A DNA stretch of 20,457 bases from Hyphomicrobiales bacterium (GCA_023266715.1 JAHFPK010000012.1:1-20457), one strand, 5' to 3'. Positions 7,746-15,697 are shown, counted from the stretch's first letter. Translations and numbers: made by a program. Notes: generated by a model from the sequence alone, not told the origin.

Positions 7746-8524
7746 GTGAGTTGATTCTTCGTGAGCTGAATGGCGGCATATTGCGCCTCACGCTCAATGA
7801 TCCCGGCACACGCAACAGCCTTTCTCAAATGATGATTGAGCAGCTGCAAACGGCTATGAGCAGCGCTGATGCACGCGTGATCATCCTTGCAGCCCATGGC
7901 CCGGCCTTCAGCTCCGGGCATAATCTCAAGGAAATTACTGTCCACCGGACGGATGCGGACAAGGGCCTCGGGTTTTTCAAAGGGTTGTTCGACGCATGCG
8001 CGGAGCTGATGCTTACCATCATGAATCACCCCTGCCCCGTCATTGCCGAAATTGATGGCACGGCAAGCGCTGCGGGCTGCCAGTTGGTGGCGAGTTGTGA
8101 CTTGGCGATTGCTACGGACCGGTCTTCGTTTTGTACGCCGGGAGTAAACATCGGCCTCTTTTGTTCAACGCCAATGGTGGCGGTGTCACGGACGGTGACA
8201 CGCAAGCATGCGATGGAAATGCTCCTCACGGGCGATGTTATTTCAGCGGCTGAAGCATTGCGCATGGGGTTGATCAACCGCGTTACCACACACAATGAAC
8301 TCAAGACTGTGACGCAGGAGCTTGCTCAAAAGATTGCAACGAAATCTGGGACAGCACTGAAGATTGGCAAACAGGCCTTCAATCCACAGTTGGAAATGCC
8401 GGTTGAAGAGGCATATGCCTACATGGCCCAGATTATGGCCACAAATCTATTTGAGACCGACGCCCGCGAAGGCATTGAGGCCTTTATCCAGAAACGAAAG
8501 CCGAAGTGGGAACGCGATCTTTGA
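7742..8524 (+). CDS. Crotonase-family protein (ECHDC3-like), usual catalytic Glu pair replaced
   Basis: Enoyl-CoA hydratase/isomerase superfamily, 260 residues. The oxyanion-hole region AFSSGHNL (55-62) and the second CoA-binding loop SAAGCQLVASCD (109-120) are clear. The block SSFCTPGVNIGLFCSTP is like the ECHDC3 subgroup known from animals and bacteria. Of the two glutamates that activate water in classic crotonase, the first position is Gln114 and the second is Gly134, so ordinary hydratase activity is doubtful. Another reaction on an acyl-CoA, or a binding role, is more likely. It overlaps by 4 bp with the gene before it and with the TTG of the gene after it. Annotation as 'enoyl-CoA hydratase' describes the fold, not a proven reaction. 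Confidence 0.9.
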   Translation: MSELILRELNGGILRLTLNDPGTRNSLSQMMIEQLQTAMSSADARVIILAAHGPAFSSGHNLKEITVHRTDADKGLGFFKGLFDACAELMLTIMNHPCPVIAEIDGTASAAGCQLVASCDLAIATDRSSFCTPGVNIGLFCSTPMVAVSRTVTRKHAMEMLLTGDVISAAEALRMGLINRVTTHNELKTVTQELAQKIATKSGTALKIGKQAFNPQLEMPVEEAYAYMAQIMATNLFETDAREGIEAFIQKRKPKWERDL

Positions 8525-8946
8525 AACCACGGATAAATTTTGTAACCCTTGGTGTTCTCGACATGGCCGCGATGCGGGCGTTCTATGAGCGTCTGGGTCT
8601 CGTCGCCTCCAGTGCCAGCAATCCGAACGTCACGTTTTTTGACGCCAATGGAATTGTCTTGGCCCTATTTGGCTATAATGATCTGGCTGAAGATGCAGGT
8701 ATCAAGGCAGGTCCAGTGCCCACATTTCGTGGCGTTGGCGTGGCCTGGAACGGGACAAGCGAAGAAGACGTTGACCACATTATGGCCCATGCAAAGGCTG
8801 CGGGGGCGACCATTGTCAAAAAGGCCAAGAAGGTTTTTTGGGGCGGTTATTCCGGTTATTTCGCAGACCCAGAGGGGCATCTGTGGGAGGTGGCCTATAA
8901 CCCTTTCATGCCGCTCGACGCGCGTGGGCATATTCAACTGCCATGA
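8521..8946 (+). CDS. VOC-family (glyoxalase/bleomycin-resistance fold) protein
   Basis: Small vicinal-oxygen-chelate protein of 141 residues if it starts at TTG 8521, which forms a TTGA overlap with the preceding stop and gives MKPRINFVTLGVLD. GTG at 8506 would add five residues. Two beta-alpha-beta-beta-beta repeats are visible: NFVTLGVLDMAAMRAFYERLGL and, in the second half, FADPEGHLWEVAYNP, whose Glu is a usual metal ligand. The first-strand ligand position, often His, appears to be Thr or Val, so the metal site may be changed. The substrate is unknown. Its stop overlaps the next ATG by 4 bp. Confidence 0.87.
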   Translation: MKPRINFVTLGVLDMAAMRAFYERLGLVASSASNPNVTFFDANGIVLALFGYNDLAEDAGIKAGPVPTFRGVGVAWNGTSEEDVDHIMAHAKAAGATIVKKAKKVFWGGYSGYFADPEGHLWEVAYNPFMPLDARGHIQLP

Positions 8947-9482
8947 ACCATGACAGTTATCCGGCAGACTATATCCGTGAAATCTTAAACAGCGTTAAGG
9001 TGATTGCCCTGGTGGGCGCATCCGGCAACGTGGTGCGCCCGTCCTACTTCGTGCTGCAATATTTATTGAGCAAGGGCTATGACGTCATTCCGATCAACCC
9101 CGGGCTCGTTGGACAATCGTTACTGGGCAAAACGGTTTATGGATCTCTGAAGGAAGTTCCGCAAGCAATCGACATGGTTGATATCTTCAGGAATTCCAAA
9201 GCCGCCGGAACAATCGTTGATGAGGCATTGGCCTTAACTCCCAAACCATCAGTTATCTGGATGCAATTGTTCGTTCGCAATGATGAAGCGGCAATTCGCG
9301 CGGAGGCCGCGGGTCTGAAAGTCGTCATGAACCGTTGCTCCAAGATTGAGTACGGCAAGCTTTCCGGTGAATGGGCGTGGGTCGGCGGCAATTCTGGCAT
9401 CATTTCCTCACGCAGGCAGCACATGCATGAGAGCGGGAAAATGCAGAGCTTGGGGCTTGGCGGAATATCACCCAAGAGATAG
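8943..9482 (+). CDS. CoA-binding (CoA_binding_2, YccU-type) protein
   Basis: The 179-residue cytoplasmic protein has a single Rossmann-like CoA-binding domain related to the N-terminal domain of succinyl-CoA synthetase alpha. The N-terminal strand-loop VIALVGASGNVVRPS is the nucleotide/CoA-binding turn, followed by KGYDVIPINPG, DMVDIFRN and SVIWMQLFV. The segment VVMNRCSKIEY is typical of the family. It starts with ATG in an ATGA overlap with the VOC gene and lies 29 bp before metY. I recall members of this family next to O-acetylhomoserine sulfhydrylase genes in other proteobacteria. Biochemical function is not established. Confidence 0.9.
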   Translation: MNHDSYPADYIREILNSVKVIALVGASGNVVRPSYFVLQYLLSKGYDVIPINPGLVGQSLLGKTVYGSLKEVPQAIDMVDIFRNSKAAGTIVDEALALTPKPSVIWMQLFVRNDEAAIRAEAAGLKVVMNRCSKIEYGKLSGEWAWVGGNSGIISSRRQHMHESGKMQSLGLGGISPKR

Positions 9483-9511
9483 GCTAACTATATCTAGTAC
9501 AGGAGAGTAGC

Positions 9512-10789
9512 ATGACCGACAGGCCAGCAGGATTCGATACACTAGCCATTCACGCCGGCGCCGCTCCCGATCCCGCCACGGGCGCCAGGATTACTCCCAT
9601 CTATCAAACCACCGCCTATGTTTTCAATGACGTGAAACACGCCGCAGATCTCTTTGCCCTCAGGGTTTTTGGGAACATTTATACGCGTATCATGAACCCG
9701 ACGCAGGGTGTTCTCGAAGCCAAGATTGCGGCCCTTGAGGGTGGAACAGCGGCCTTGGCACTGGCCTCAGGCCATGCCGCGCAGATGGTAATTTTCCATA
9801 CCATCATGCAGCCCGGCGATGAATTCGTGGCGGTGCGCCAGCTCTATGGAGGCTCCATCAACCAGTTCAACCATTCGTTTAAATCCTTCGGCTGGCATGT
9901 GGTGTGGGCCGATGCGGAGGACATGAATTCAATTGAGAAGGCCCTGTCGCCCAAGACGAAAGCGATTTTCATTGAATCCATCGCCAATCCAGGAGGCCGG
10001 ATCACGGATATTGCGGCGGTTGCAAAAATCGCCAAGCGCGCCGGCGTTCCGCTCATTGTCGACAATACACTTGCCACGCCCTATTTGTGCAAACCCATCG
10101 AGCATGGCGCCAACATTGTGGTCCATTCCCTCACAAAGTTCATGGGAGGCCACGGCAATTCCATGGGCGGCGCCATTGTGGATGGCGGTAATTTTGACTG
10201 GTCAAAGGGCGGCAGATACCCGCTGCTGTCTGAGCCAAACGAGTCTTATCACGGCATAAAATTTTACGAGACTTTTGGCGGCATGGCCTTTGCGATTACC
10301 TGCCGCGTATTGGGCCTTCGTGATCTCGGTCCAGCCATTTCACCGCAAAACGCTTTTTATATTCTTACCGGCATGGAAACCCTAGGACTGCGCATGCAGC
10401 GCCATTGTGACAATGCGCTCAAGGTGGCGGAATGGCTTTCGCAGAATCCGAAAGTTGCCTGGGTGATCTATGCGGGCCTGCCGACTGATGCCCATCATGC
10501 GCTCCACAAGAAATATGCGCCGAAGGGGGCTGGTGCGGTGTTCACCTTTGGCCTCAAGGGTGGCTATGAGGCGGGTGTCAAGGTTGTGTCTTCGGTGAAA
10601 CTGCTTTCACATCTTGCCAATGTCGGCGACACGCGTTCGCTGATCATTCACCCTGCGTCGACAACCCACAGCCAGCTCACGCCTGACCAACTGAAAAAGG
10701 CGGGGGCAGGACCCGACGTTGTGCGGCTTTCAATCGGCATTGAAGACGTGGCCGACATTATTGCAGATCTGGAACAGGCGATTGGATGA
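9512..10789 (+). CDS. metY: O-acetylhomoserine aminocarboxypropyltransferase (sulfhydrylase)
   Basis: PLP enzyme of the Cys/Met metabolism family. It replaces the acetyl group of O-acetyl-L-homoserine with sulfide (homocysteine) or methanethiol (methionine) in the cytoplasm. The 425 residues open with FDTLAIHAG and continue with PIYQTTAYVF and GNIYTRIMNPT, which fit MetY rather than the shorter MetZ or MetB. The PLP lysine is Lys209 in HSLTKFMGGHG, and the C-terminal block is IIHPASTTH followed by VRLSIGIED. A clear ribosome site (AGGAGAG) lies 5 bases before ATG 9512. It works downstream of the hom product homoserine. No SAM riboswitch could be recognised in the 29-bp gap. Its 3' end overlaps the convergent ctaA by 32 bp. 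Confidence 0.95.
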   Translation: MTDRPAGFDTLAIHAGAAPDPATGARITPIYQTTAYVFNDVKHAADLFALRVFGNIYTRIMNPTQGVLEAKIAALEGGTAALALASGHAAQMVIFHTIMQPGDEFVAVRQLYGGSINQFNHSFKSFGWHVVWADAEDMNSIEKALSPKTKAIFIESIANPGGRITDIAAVAKIAKRAGVPLIVDNTLATPYLCKPIEHGANIVVHSLTKFMGGHGNSMGGAIVDGGNFDWSKGGRYPLLSEPNESYHGIKFYETFGGMAFAITCRVLGLRDLGPAISPQNAFYILTGMETLGLRMQRHCDNALKVAEWLSQNPKVAWVIYAGLPTDAHHALHKKYAPKGAGAVFTFGLKGGYEAGVKVVSSVKLLSHLANVGDTRSLIIHPASTTHSQLTPDQLKKAGAGPDVVRLSIGIEDVADIIADLEQAIG

Positions 10790-11789
10790 TAAGTCGCTTG
10801 TGAAGATTCCAGATTGCAGCGGCCAGGACAATCATAGCACCCGCCTGATGAACGAGGGCAACCGCTAACTGCACGTGCAGGAGTAACGTCAGAACGCCAA
10901 GGCAGGCCTGGGTAAAAACCGCATAGGCTAAAATCATGGCTGATAGCGCGAAGCTCCGCCAAGCATGGATGAGTGTGGCGAGCAAAATGAAATAAGCTAG
11001 AAGACGGTGATCGAACTGCACGGTCATGGCGTTTTCGAAAAAATTTCGCCACCCCGGCGCCATTTGCAAAAGGCCCGAAGGAATCCATTGGCCATCCATT
11101 TTGGGCCAGGTTGCGTAGCCCTGCCCTGCATCAAGGCCCGCCACGAACCCACCGGCGGCAATTTGCAAAAGAATGAGCGCCACCAACGACAGTGCAAACC
11201 AGTCATCGGGAGATGAAGGAGAATGTCGCTGTGCATTTGTGCCAACGGCAACCCAAAGTATCGCTGCGAAAATTGAGGCGGCAAGTGCCAGGTGGGCGGC
11301 AAGACGATATTGGCTGACATCAATGCGGTCGATGAGGCCCGAGGAAACCATGTACCATCCCAACGCGCCTTGCAGGCCTCCGAGAACGAACAGGACGAGC
11401 AGCCTCGGCCAAAGCCTGTGCTCGATCTTGCGCGTGAGGGCGAAATAGAGCAGCGGAACAACAAAGGCTACCCCGATGAAGCGTCCGAGAAAGCGATGGG
11501 TCCATTCCCACCAATAGATAAATTTGAAATCGCCAAGCTCCATCCCTCTATTTTGAATCTGGTATTCGGGAATTAGCTGGTATTTTTCGAAGGCGGCCAA
11601 CCAATCCGCCTCGTTCAAGGGGGGGATAGCCCCCAGCAAGGGCCGCCATTCCGTAATCGAAAGGCCGCTATCGGTGAGGCGGGTTGCGCCGCCAACAATG
11701 ATCATGCAGAACACCAAGAAGGCTATGACATAGAGCCATAGGCGAACCTGTGGTGCTGCAGCCTGCGATGGGGTCAAGGGTTGTTCCAT
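10758..11789 (-). CDS. ctaA: Heme A synthase (COX15/CtaA type)
   Basis: Inner-membrane enzyme that oxidises the C8 methyl of heme O to the formyl group of heme A for aa3-type cytochrome oxidase. From ATG 11789 (MEQPLTPS) it has 343 residues and about eight hydrophobic helices. The four conserved heme-ligand histidines are visible as His98 (EWTHRF), His166 (LAAHLA), His261 (FDHRLL) and His314 (LVHQAG). GGATRLTDSGLSITEW marks the first helix. A GTG at 11843 directly after the upstream stop would add 18 residues; I prefer the ATG because homologues start just before helix 1 and GGGCGG precedes it. The heme O synthase gene ctaB is not in the window. The 3' end overlaps metY by 32 bp tail to tail. 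Confidence 0.93.
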   Translation of the reverse strand: MEQPLTPSQAAAPQVRLWLYVIAFLVFCMIIVGGATRLTDSGLSITEWRPLLGAIPPLNEADWLAAFEKYQLIPEYQIQNRGMELGDFKFIYWWEWTHRFLGRFIGVAFVVPLLYFALTRKIEHRLWPRLLVLFVLGGLQGALGWYMVSSGLIDRIDVSQYRLAAHLALAASIFAAILWVAVGTNAQRHSPSSPDDWFALSLVALILLQIAAGGFVAGLDAGQGYATWPKMDGQWIPSGLLQMAPGWRNFFENAMTVQFDHRLLAYFILLATLIHAWRSFALSAMILAYAVFTQACLGVLTLLLHVQLAVALVHQAGAMIVLAAAIWNLHKRLIIQSPVPDLQ

Positions 11790-11843
11790 CACCGCCCAAT
11801 ACGGTGCTTGCCCATGGAGTTCAAGCGAACCGGCGTCGCACAC

Positions 11844-13169
11844 TCAATTCTGAATAATATAGTGCAACTTGTTGAACTTGGAGCGAAATTGAGAGACTTC
11901 AGCGGCTAGGCCGGTTGAATCATTTGCCGTCAGGGCCTTCGAAATGAATTCTGCAAGTTGCCTCGTGTCTTTTTCCGCAACGCCCCATCTTACAATCTCG
12001 GGGGTTCCCAGGCGTATTCCATTCAGGTCGCCTGCAACCGGCGCAATCGGCAGACCAATTCCAGAGACCAGCAGATTTGCCTTGCGCAATTTTTTTGAGG
12101 CTGTTTGTCCACCCCCGAATTTTTCAGCCTGCAAGGCAAATTGGTGGGAGTTGGTCAGTCCGCCGCCGCCCGCGTGGACAGGAACTCCAATCCTGTCCAA
12201 TTCCTGGGCCAAAGCCTTTGCCACGCGGACCATAGCTTTCGCGTAGTCTTGCCCGTGATCGCGCCAATCCAGCATTGTAAGTGCCAGTGCCGCCGATTTT
12301 GCCACATCAAAATTCGCGGTCATTCCGGGATAGGCGATCTGGTCGATGCGGCGAGCCAGAGCGGGGTCATTGGTGACAATCAGGCCGCCAGCGGGCCCAC
12401 CCAGACTCTTATAGGTGCTCATCGTCATGAGGTGAGCACCTTCCAACAGGGGATTGGCCCACGCCCTGCCCGCAATCATGCCACAGAGATGAGCCGCATC
12501 GAACAGCAACTTGGCACCCAACTCATCGGCAATCGCCCTCGCTTCCTTCACGGGGTGCGGAAAGAGATTGAGGCTTCCGCCGATAGTAATGAGCCTGGGC
12601 TTCAGGCCAAGTGCAAGCTTGCGAAGGCCATCAAGATCAACAGTGAAATTCGCCGCATCAACGGGAGCTTCATGAATGTCCAAACCGTAAAGTCCGGCAG
12701 CGCCAGTCATATGATGGGTGACATGGCCGCCGATGCTTGCTGGCGGCACAACAATCCTGTCACCGGGCTTGCAGGTCGCCATAAAGGCGTAAAGATTTGC
12801 CATGGCCCCGGAGGCCACGCGGATTTCTGCATATTTGGCCTGGAAAATTTCGGCACAGAGTTCTGCCGTAATGACTTCAATTTGCTCTACGGCTTCCAGA
12901 CCCATTTCGTATTTATCGCCGGGATAACCAAGTGAGGGACGCGAGCCCAGGTTTTCCGCCAGAAATGCTTCGGCGCGCGGGTTCATGACATTGCCGGCGG
13001 GATTGAGGTTGAAGCAATCGCGCTCATAAATCCTGCGGTTAAGCACGGTCAGCCGTGAAATTTCTTTTGCAATCGCATCGGCTGATTGATCAGACGCAGA
13101 TTTGGCAAGATCCTGCACATAGTTTTCGCAAGGCTCAGGAACCCAGTCTCGGCGCGACAACGAAGGCAT
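11844..13169 (-). CDS. SHMT-family PLP enzyme, divergent from housekeeping GlyA
   Basis: Fold type I PLP enzyme of the serine hydroxymethyltransferase family, 441 residues from ATG 13169, which has a strong ribosome site (GGAGAG, 7 bases upstream). Family marks are LNPAGNVMNPRAEAFL, GSRPSLGYPGDKYEMG, DAAHLCGMIAG and the PLP lysine Lys254 in MSTYKSLGGPAGG. Housekeeping GlyA has TTTHKTLRGPRGG there and a G-KRYYGGCE segment earlier, so this is a paralogue. Candidate activities known in the wider family include alpha-methylserine hydroxymethyltransferase, threonine aldolase and transaldolase; the sequence alone does not choose. Its stop is followed at once by a possible GTG of ctaA, so the two form a probable operon. 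Confidence 0.88.
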   Translation of the reverse strand: MPSLSRRDWVPEPCENYVQDLAKSASDQSADAIAKEISRLTVLNRRIYERDCFNLNPAGNVMNPRAEAFLAENLGSRPSLGYPGDKYEMGLEAVEQIEVITAELCAEIFQAKYAEIRVASGAMANLYAFMATCKPGDRIVVPPASIGGHVTHHMTGAAGLYGLDIHEAPVDAANFTVDLDGLRKLALGLKPRLITIGGSLNLFPHPVKEARAIADELGAKLLFDAAHLCGMIAGRAWANPLLEGAHLMTMSTYKSLGGPAGGLIVTNDPALARRIDQIAYPGMTANFDVAKSAALALTMLDWRDHGQDYAKAMVRVAKALAQELDRIGVPVHAGGGGLTNSHQFALQAEKFGGGQTASKKLRKANLLVSGIGLPIAPVAGDLNGIRLGTPEIVRWGVAEKDTRQLAEFISKALTANDSTGLAAEVSQFRSKFNKLHYIIQN

Positions 13170-13240
13170 ATATTTCTCTCCTGTGATTGGCCCGAAAGAA
13201 CCAGATTGCGGGGCAAGTAGCAATGAGCTAGTGCAAATCC

Positions 13241-13453
13241 ATGAAAATTCGCCAGCGCAAATTTATCGGGATCATGGCCACGATTGGATTTCTGGTCGTC
13301 TATTCGCTTATTGCCATGGCGATTGGCGGGCAATACGTTGTCGGCCAAGGACTGGCACTCGAGCTGCCGGCCTTCATTCTCTTAGGCGTTGGCTGGACGC
13401 CGGTTGCGATGGTTCTCATTCGCTGGATGTCAAAGCCAGATACGGAAAATTAG
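13241..13453 (+). CDS. DUF2842 small membrane protein
   Basis: The 70-residue protein has a basic N-terminus (MKIRQRKFIG) and two hydrophobic helices, about residues 8-29 and 40-62, ending in RWMSKPDTEN. This fits the DUF2842 family, which to my knowledge is found in alphaproteobacteria and often near heme A synthase or other oxidase-assembly genes, as here. Function is unknown; a respiratory-complex role is only a guess from context. It is divergent from the SHMT-family gene with a 71-bp gap. The stop overlaps the end of the convergent polysaccharide deacetylase by 4 bp. Confidence 0.82.
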   Translation: MKIRQRKFIGIMATIGFLVVYSLIAMAIGGQYVVGQGLALELPAFILLGVGWTPVAMVLIRWMSKPDTEN

Positions 13454-14508
13454 GCCACGTTCAATTGCCTGAAGCCATTCCACAGGGCAAAGGCGGAGCC
13501 GGACAAAAGCACATCGACATAACGCAGTTTCTGGAATCCGCCGGAAAGAGACAGCCGCGGCAAAGCGGTCAAATGGTCCTTATGACCGGAGAAGATCAGG
13601 CCTTTACGGGTCGTGACCGCCGCCTCATAACCTGCGTCCGCCGCAAGCTTGAAATCGCGAGAAGAGGCAGACGCGGCGTCACCATAGGGATAGGCAAAAT
13701 ACTTCGGAACCTTGCCAAGTTCTGCTGCGATACGACGGCCGGATTCTACCAGCTCGTAGGTCGCGTCGGCCTCGCTCAGCTGCGCCACGGCGTAGTGATT
13801 GATTGTGTGGGCGCCAATGGTGCAAAGCGGATCACTGGAGATTTCACGCAATTCGTCCCAAGTCATGGCTTCAGCGCGGCAGATTGCACGAAGATTGACA
13901 CGGTTTGTGTCACAGAACTCCTTGATCCAGATACGCTGCTGCTTTTGTTCAAGTTGGCGTACGGGCCAATAGAGCTGAAGCCAGGCTGCTTTCTTTTGCA
14001 TATCGCTCACGGTGTCAAAACGCGCCTTCAGTGACCCGATCTCGGCTCTTACTTTCGTATTGCCGGCAATCACTGCTTCCAATCCGCGCCACCAAAGTTC
14101 GCAGGTCCCATCCTGAATGGCCGAGCATGCAAATATGGTGAACGGACAATGGTGTTTCCTGAAAACCGGACGCGCATGCACGAGATTATCCCGGTAGGCA
14201 TCATCAAGGGTGAAAACCACGAACGGCTTTTTTTCCGGATTGCTTCCCCGGATACGCTGTACGGCCTCATCCAAGGAAACGAAATCATACCCGCGCAATT
14301 TCACGAAGGATATTACGGAATCAAGAAATTCCGGCGTGACCTCAAGTCCCGAATTTGGCGCGAAGCCCATCTGATGGCCGCCGCCGGGGCGGACATGGTG
14401 CAACATGAAGATTGCCCCGAGACCACCGAATATGGGCCGCAGCGCCTGGGATGCCCCTGAATAATACAGCACTTCGAGGCTGGTTTTTAATATTGTGGTC
14501 TTTGCCAT
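13450..14508 (-). CDS. Polysaccharide deacetylase (NodB-homology, CE4) family protein
   Basis: Metal-dependent deacetylase fold acting on N- or O-acetylated glycans, 352 residues from ATG 14508 (MAKTTILK). Motif 1 is FTLDDAYRDN with Asp102 and Asp103, in place of the usual TFDDG. Motif 2 is IGAHTINH with His234 and His238, and FAYPYG follows. The metal triad Asp-His-His is therefore present. No signal peptide is evident, although MLHHVRP and the N-terminal region resemble enzymes of exopolysaccharide loci. TTG 14616 is an alternative upstream start. The flippase remnant at 15218-15697 supports a former polysaccharide locus. The native substrate cannot be told. Confidence 0.88.
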   Translation of the reverse strand: MAKTTILKTSLEVLYYSGASQALRPIFGGLGAIFMLHHVRPGGGHQMGFAPNSGLEVTPEFLDSVISFVKLRGYDFVSLDEAVQRIRGSNPEKKPFVVFTLDDAYRDNLVHARPVFRKHHCPFTIFACSAIQDGTCELWWRGLEAVIAGNTKVRAEIGSLKARFDTVSDMQKKAAWLQLYWPVRQLEQKQQRIWIKEFCDTNRVNLRAICRAEAMTWDELREISSDPLCTIGAHTINHYAVAQLSEADATYELVESGRRIAAELGKVPKYFAYPYGDAASASSRDFKLAADAGYEAAVTTRKGLIFSGHKDHLTALPRLSLSGGFQKLRYVDVLLSGSAFALWNGFRQLNVA

Positions 14509-15078
14509 GGCATCGCAATCGATCAGCAAAAGGTCTGAAGTTGGGCAAGTGTAACGACTATATCTTGCCAACCACTTGATTATTTCGGGTTGAAGCAAAT
14601 TATATGCCGGAACCAAATGGCAAAGTTACCCAAAGGTTAATTATAGTCACGGGTTAACGGCAAACGAGGGAGTTTAAGCTGATGCGTCCAGGCGAATTTC
14701 TTCAGATATCGATGGTTCAAATCTGGCGAATTGCACATTAGTGAGTTCGGATTCCAAATACGTTTTTGCGGCGTTGGCCGTGTCCCGGTGGCCTGAGCCC
14801 GGAGCCATAAGAAGTGCGGCCTGGCTTTTGCCAACCAGCATGGATCATGATTGGATTCAAGACGGTTCTGATGCGCACGACGCGGCAGAATTGGCTAATT
14901 GCAGTGTTCCGCCCCCTCGCAACGATATTCCAAAGCGTGCAATTTGGCACGGATCACTGGCAGCATTTTATTGGATGCTGCGGATGATGAGAGGCTTATT
15001 TGCAACGTCCGTCGCTTATTCAAAAAGTGCGTCAGATGCACGAAGCCTGGACGGAGGGGGACAGAAATGAAAGAAGGC
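14509..15078. other. 570-bp stretch with no convincing gene
   Basis: No frame here has both a convincing start and family resemblance. On the minus strand a 55-codon frame at 14674-14841 (starts MLVGKSQAALLMAPGSGH) has protein-like composition but no ribosome site. A further open stretch around 14880-15060, with a run reading MLPVIRAKLHALEYRCEG, is also plausible as decayed coding sequence. ATTATA at 14599-14604 (TATAAT on minus), about 91 bp before the deacetylase start, could be a -10 box, but no matching -35 is seen. I read the region as degraded remains of polysaccharide genes plus the deacetylase promoter. Confidence 0.4.
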
Positions 15079-15155
15079 TGGTCGGAGCGGCGGGATTCGA
15101 ACCCGCGACCCCTATCCCCCCAGAATAGTGCGCTACCGGGCTGCGCTACGCTCCG
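15079..15155 (-). tRNA. tRNA-Pro (anticodon GGG)
   Basis: 77-nt cloverleaf on the minus strand. The acceptor stem CGGAGCG/CGCTCCG is at 15149-15155 and 15083-15089, the discriminator is A, and CCA is encoded at 15079-15081. The D-arm is GCGCAGCCCGGTAGCGC and the T-arm is CGGG-TTCGAAT-CCCG. The anticodon loop CTGGGGG gives GGG. The first pair is C-G as usual for proline tRNAs. In other alphaproteobacteria I recall a tRNA-Pro directly after the merR gene of the plsX-fabH-ihfA block; here the flippase remnant lies between. Confidence 0.96.
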
Positions 15156-15217
15156 ACTAAGGGGGTAGTTAGCATCCTCCCTCGCAAAGCGAAAGTGCTG
15201 ATTGTTGGTTTCGCTAT

Positions 15218-15697
15218 TTAGGATTCTTGCTCAGTTAGAACGCCAATTAGGTCACCGCGCCTACCCGTCAGGCGTTGCGCCTGGAGGGCCTTGAGTGCGG
15301 TCCAAACTGCATCGGCGACGAGCGCCGCGAAGGCAAGCCCCAAGACACCAAAATTGGGTATGAGCAAAGCGGTTCCACCAATCAGCATCGCAACTGCCAC
15401 CAGACATGAACCCGCCGTCTTAATTTGATATCCGGCAAGGGAAAGCAGGTGCTGATTCATGCCGCTTGCGGCGCGGAAGGTTTGGCCGATCATGAACAAT
15501 ACAAAAGGCCAATGGCCCACTTCATATTCAGCGCCAAACACCCTGAGCGCATATGTGCCAAATAGCAAAGCGCCTACGACACAGGCCAAAATCGCCCCAA
15601 TGGCAACGCATTGGTGCGCAAGAGAATGGCCTGCACCAGCAAATCTTACGCCGACAAGATTAACCGCCAGCAGGAATGTTCGCCACAGAGACTTTAT
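15218..15697 (-). pseudogene. Remnant of a polysaccharide flippase (Wzx/MATE-like), internally deleted
   Basis: The open frame from 15697 to the stop at 15218 encodes 159 residues, far below the 400-480 usual for a lipopolysaccharide flippase. The last part is clearly flippase-like: a hydrophobic helix (ILACVVGALLFGTYALRVFG), then AEYEVGHWPFVLFMIGQTFRAASGMNQHLLSLAGY and two more helices. The first about 30 residues (SLWRTFLLAVNLVGVRFAGAG) look like the N-terminal helix of the same family. This suggests that some 250 residues between them were lost in frame near AHQCVAIG. An in-frame TGA precedes the stretch and no ATG or GTG opens it; the first canonical start is TTG 15589. It is probably non-functional. 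Confidence 0.65.

Noticed and set aside
9483..9511. SAM riboswitch before metY
   Set aside because: The gap is only 29 bp and has no recognisable SAM-II pseudoknot elements; none was seen at 6883-7031 either.
14157..14176. GAAAACCGG-ACGCGCATG resembling a second repeat copy
   Set aside because: It is within the deacetylase coding sequence and cannot form the paired arm.
15000..15217. Integrated element at tRNA-Pro with an attachment repeat
   Set aside because: No integrase gene and no second copy of the tRNA 3' end were found in the window.
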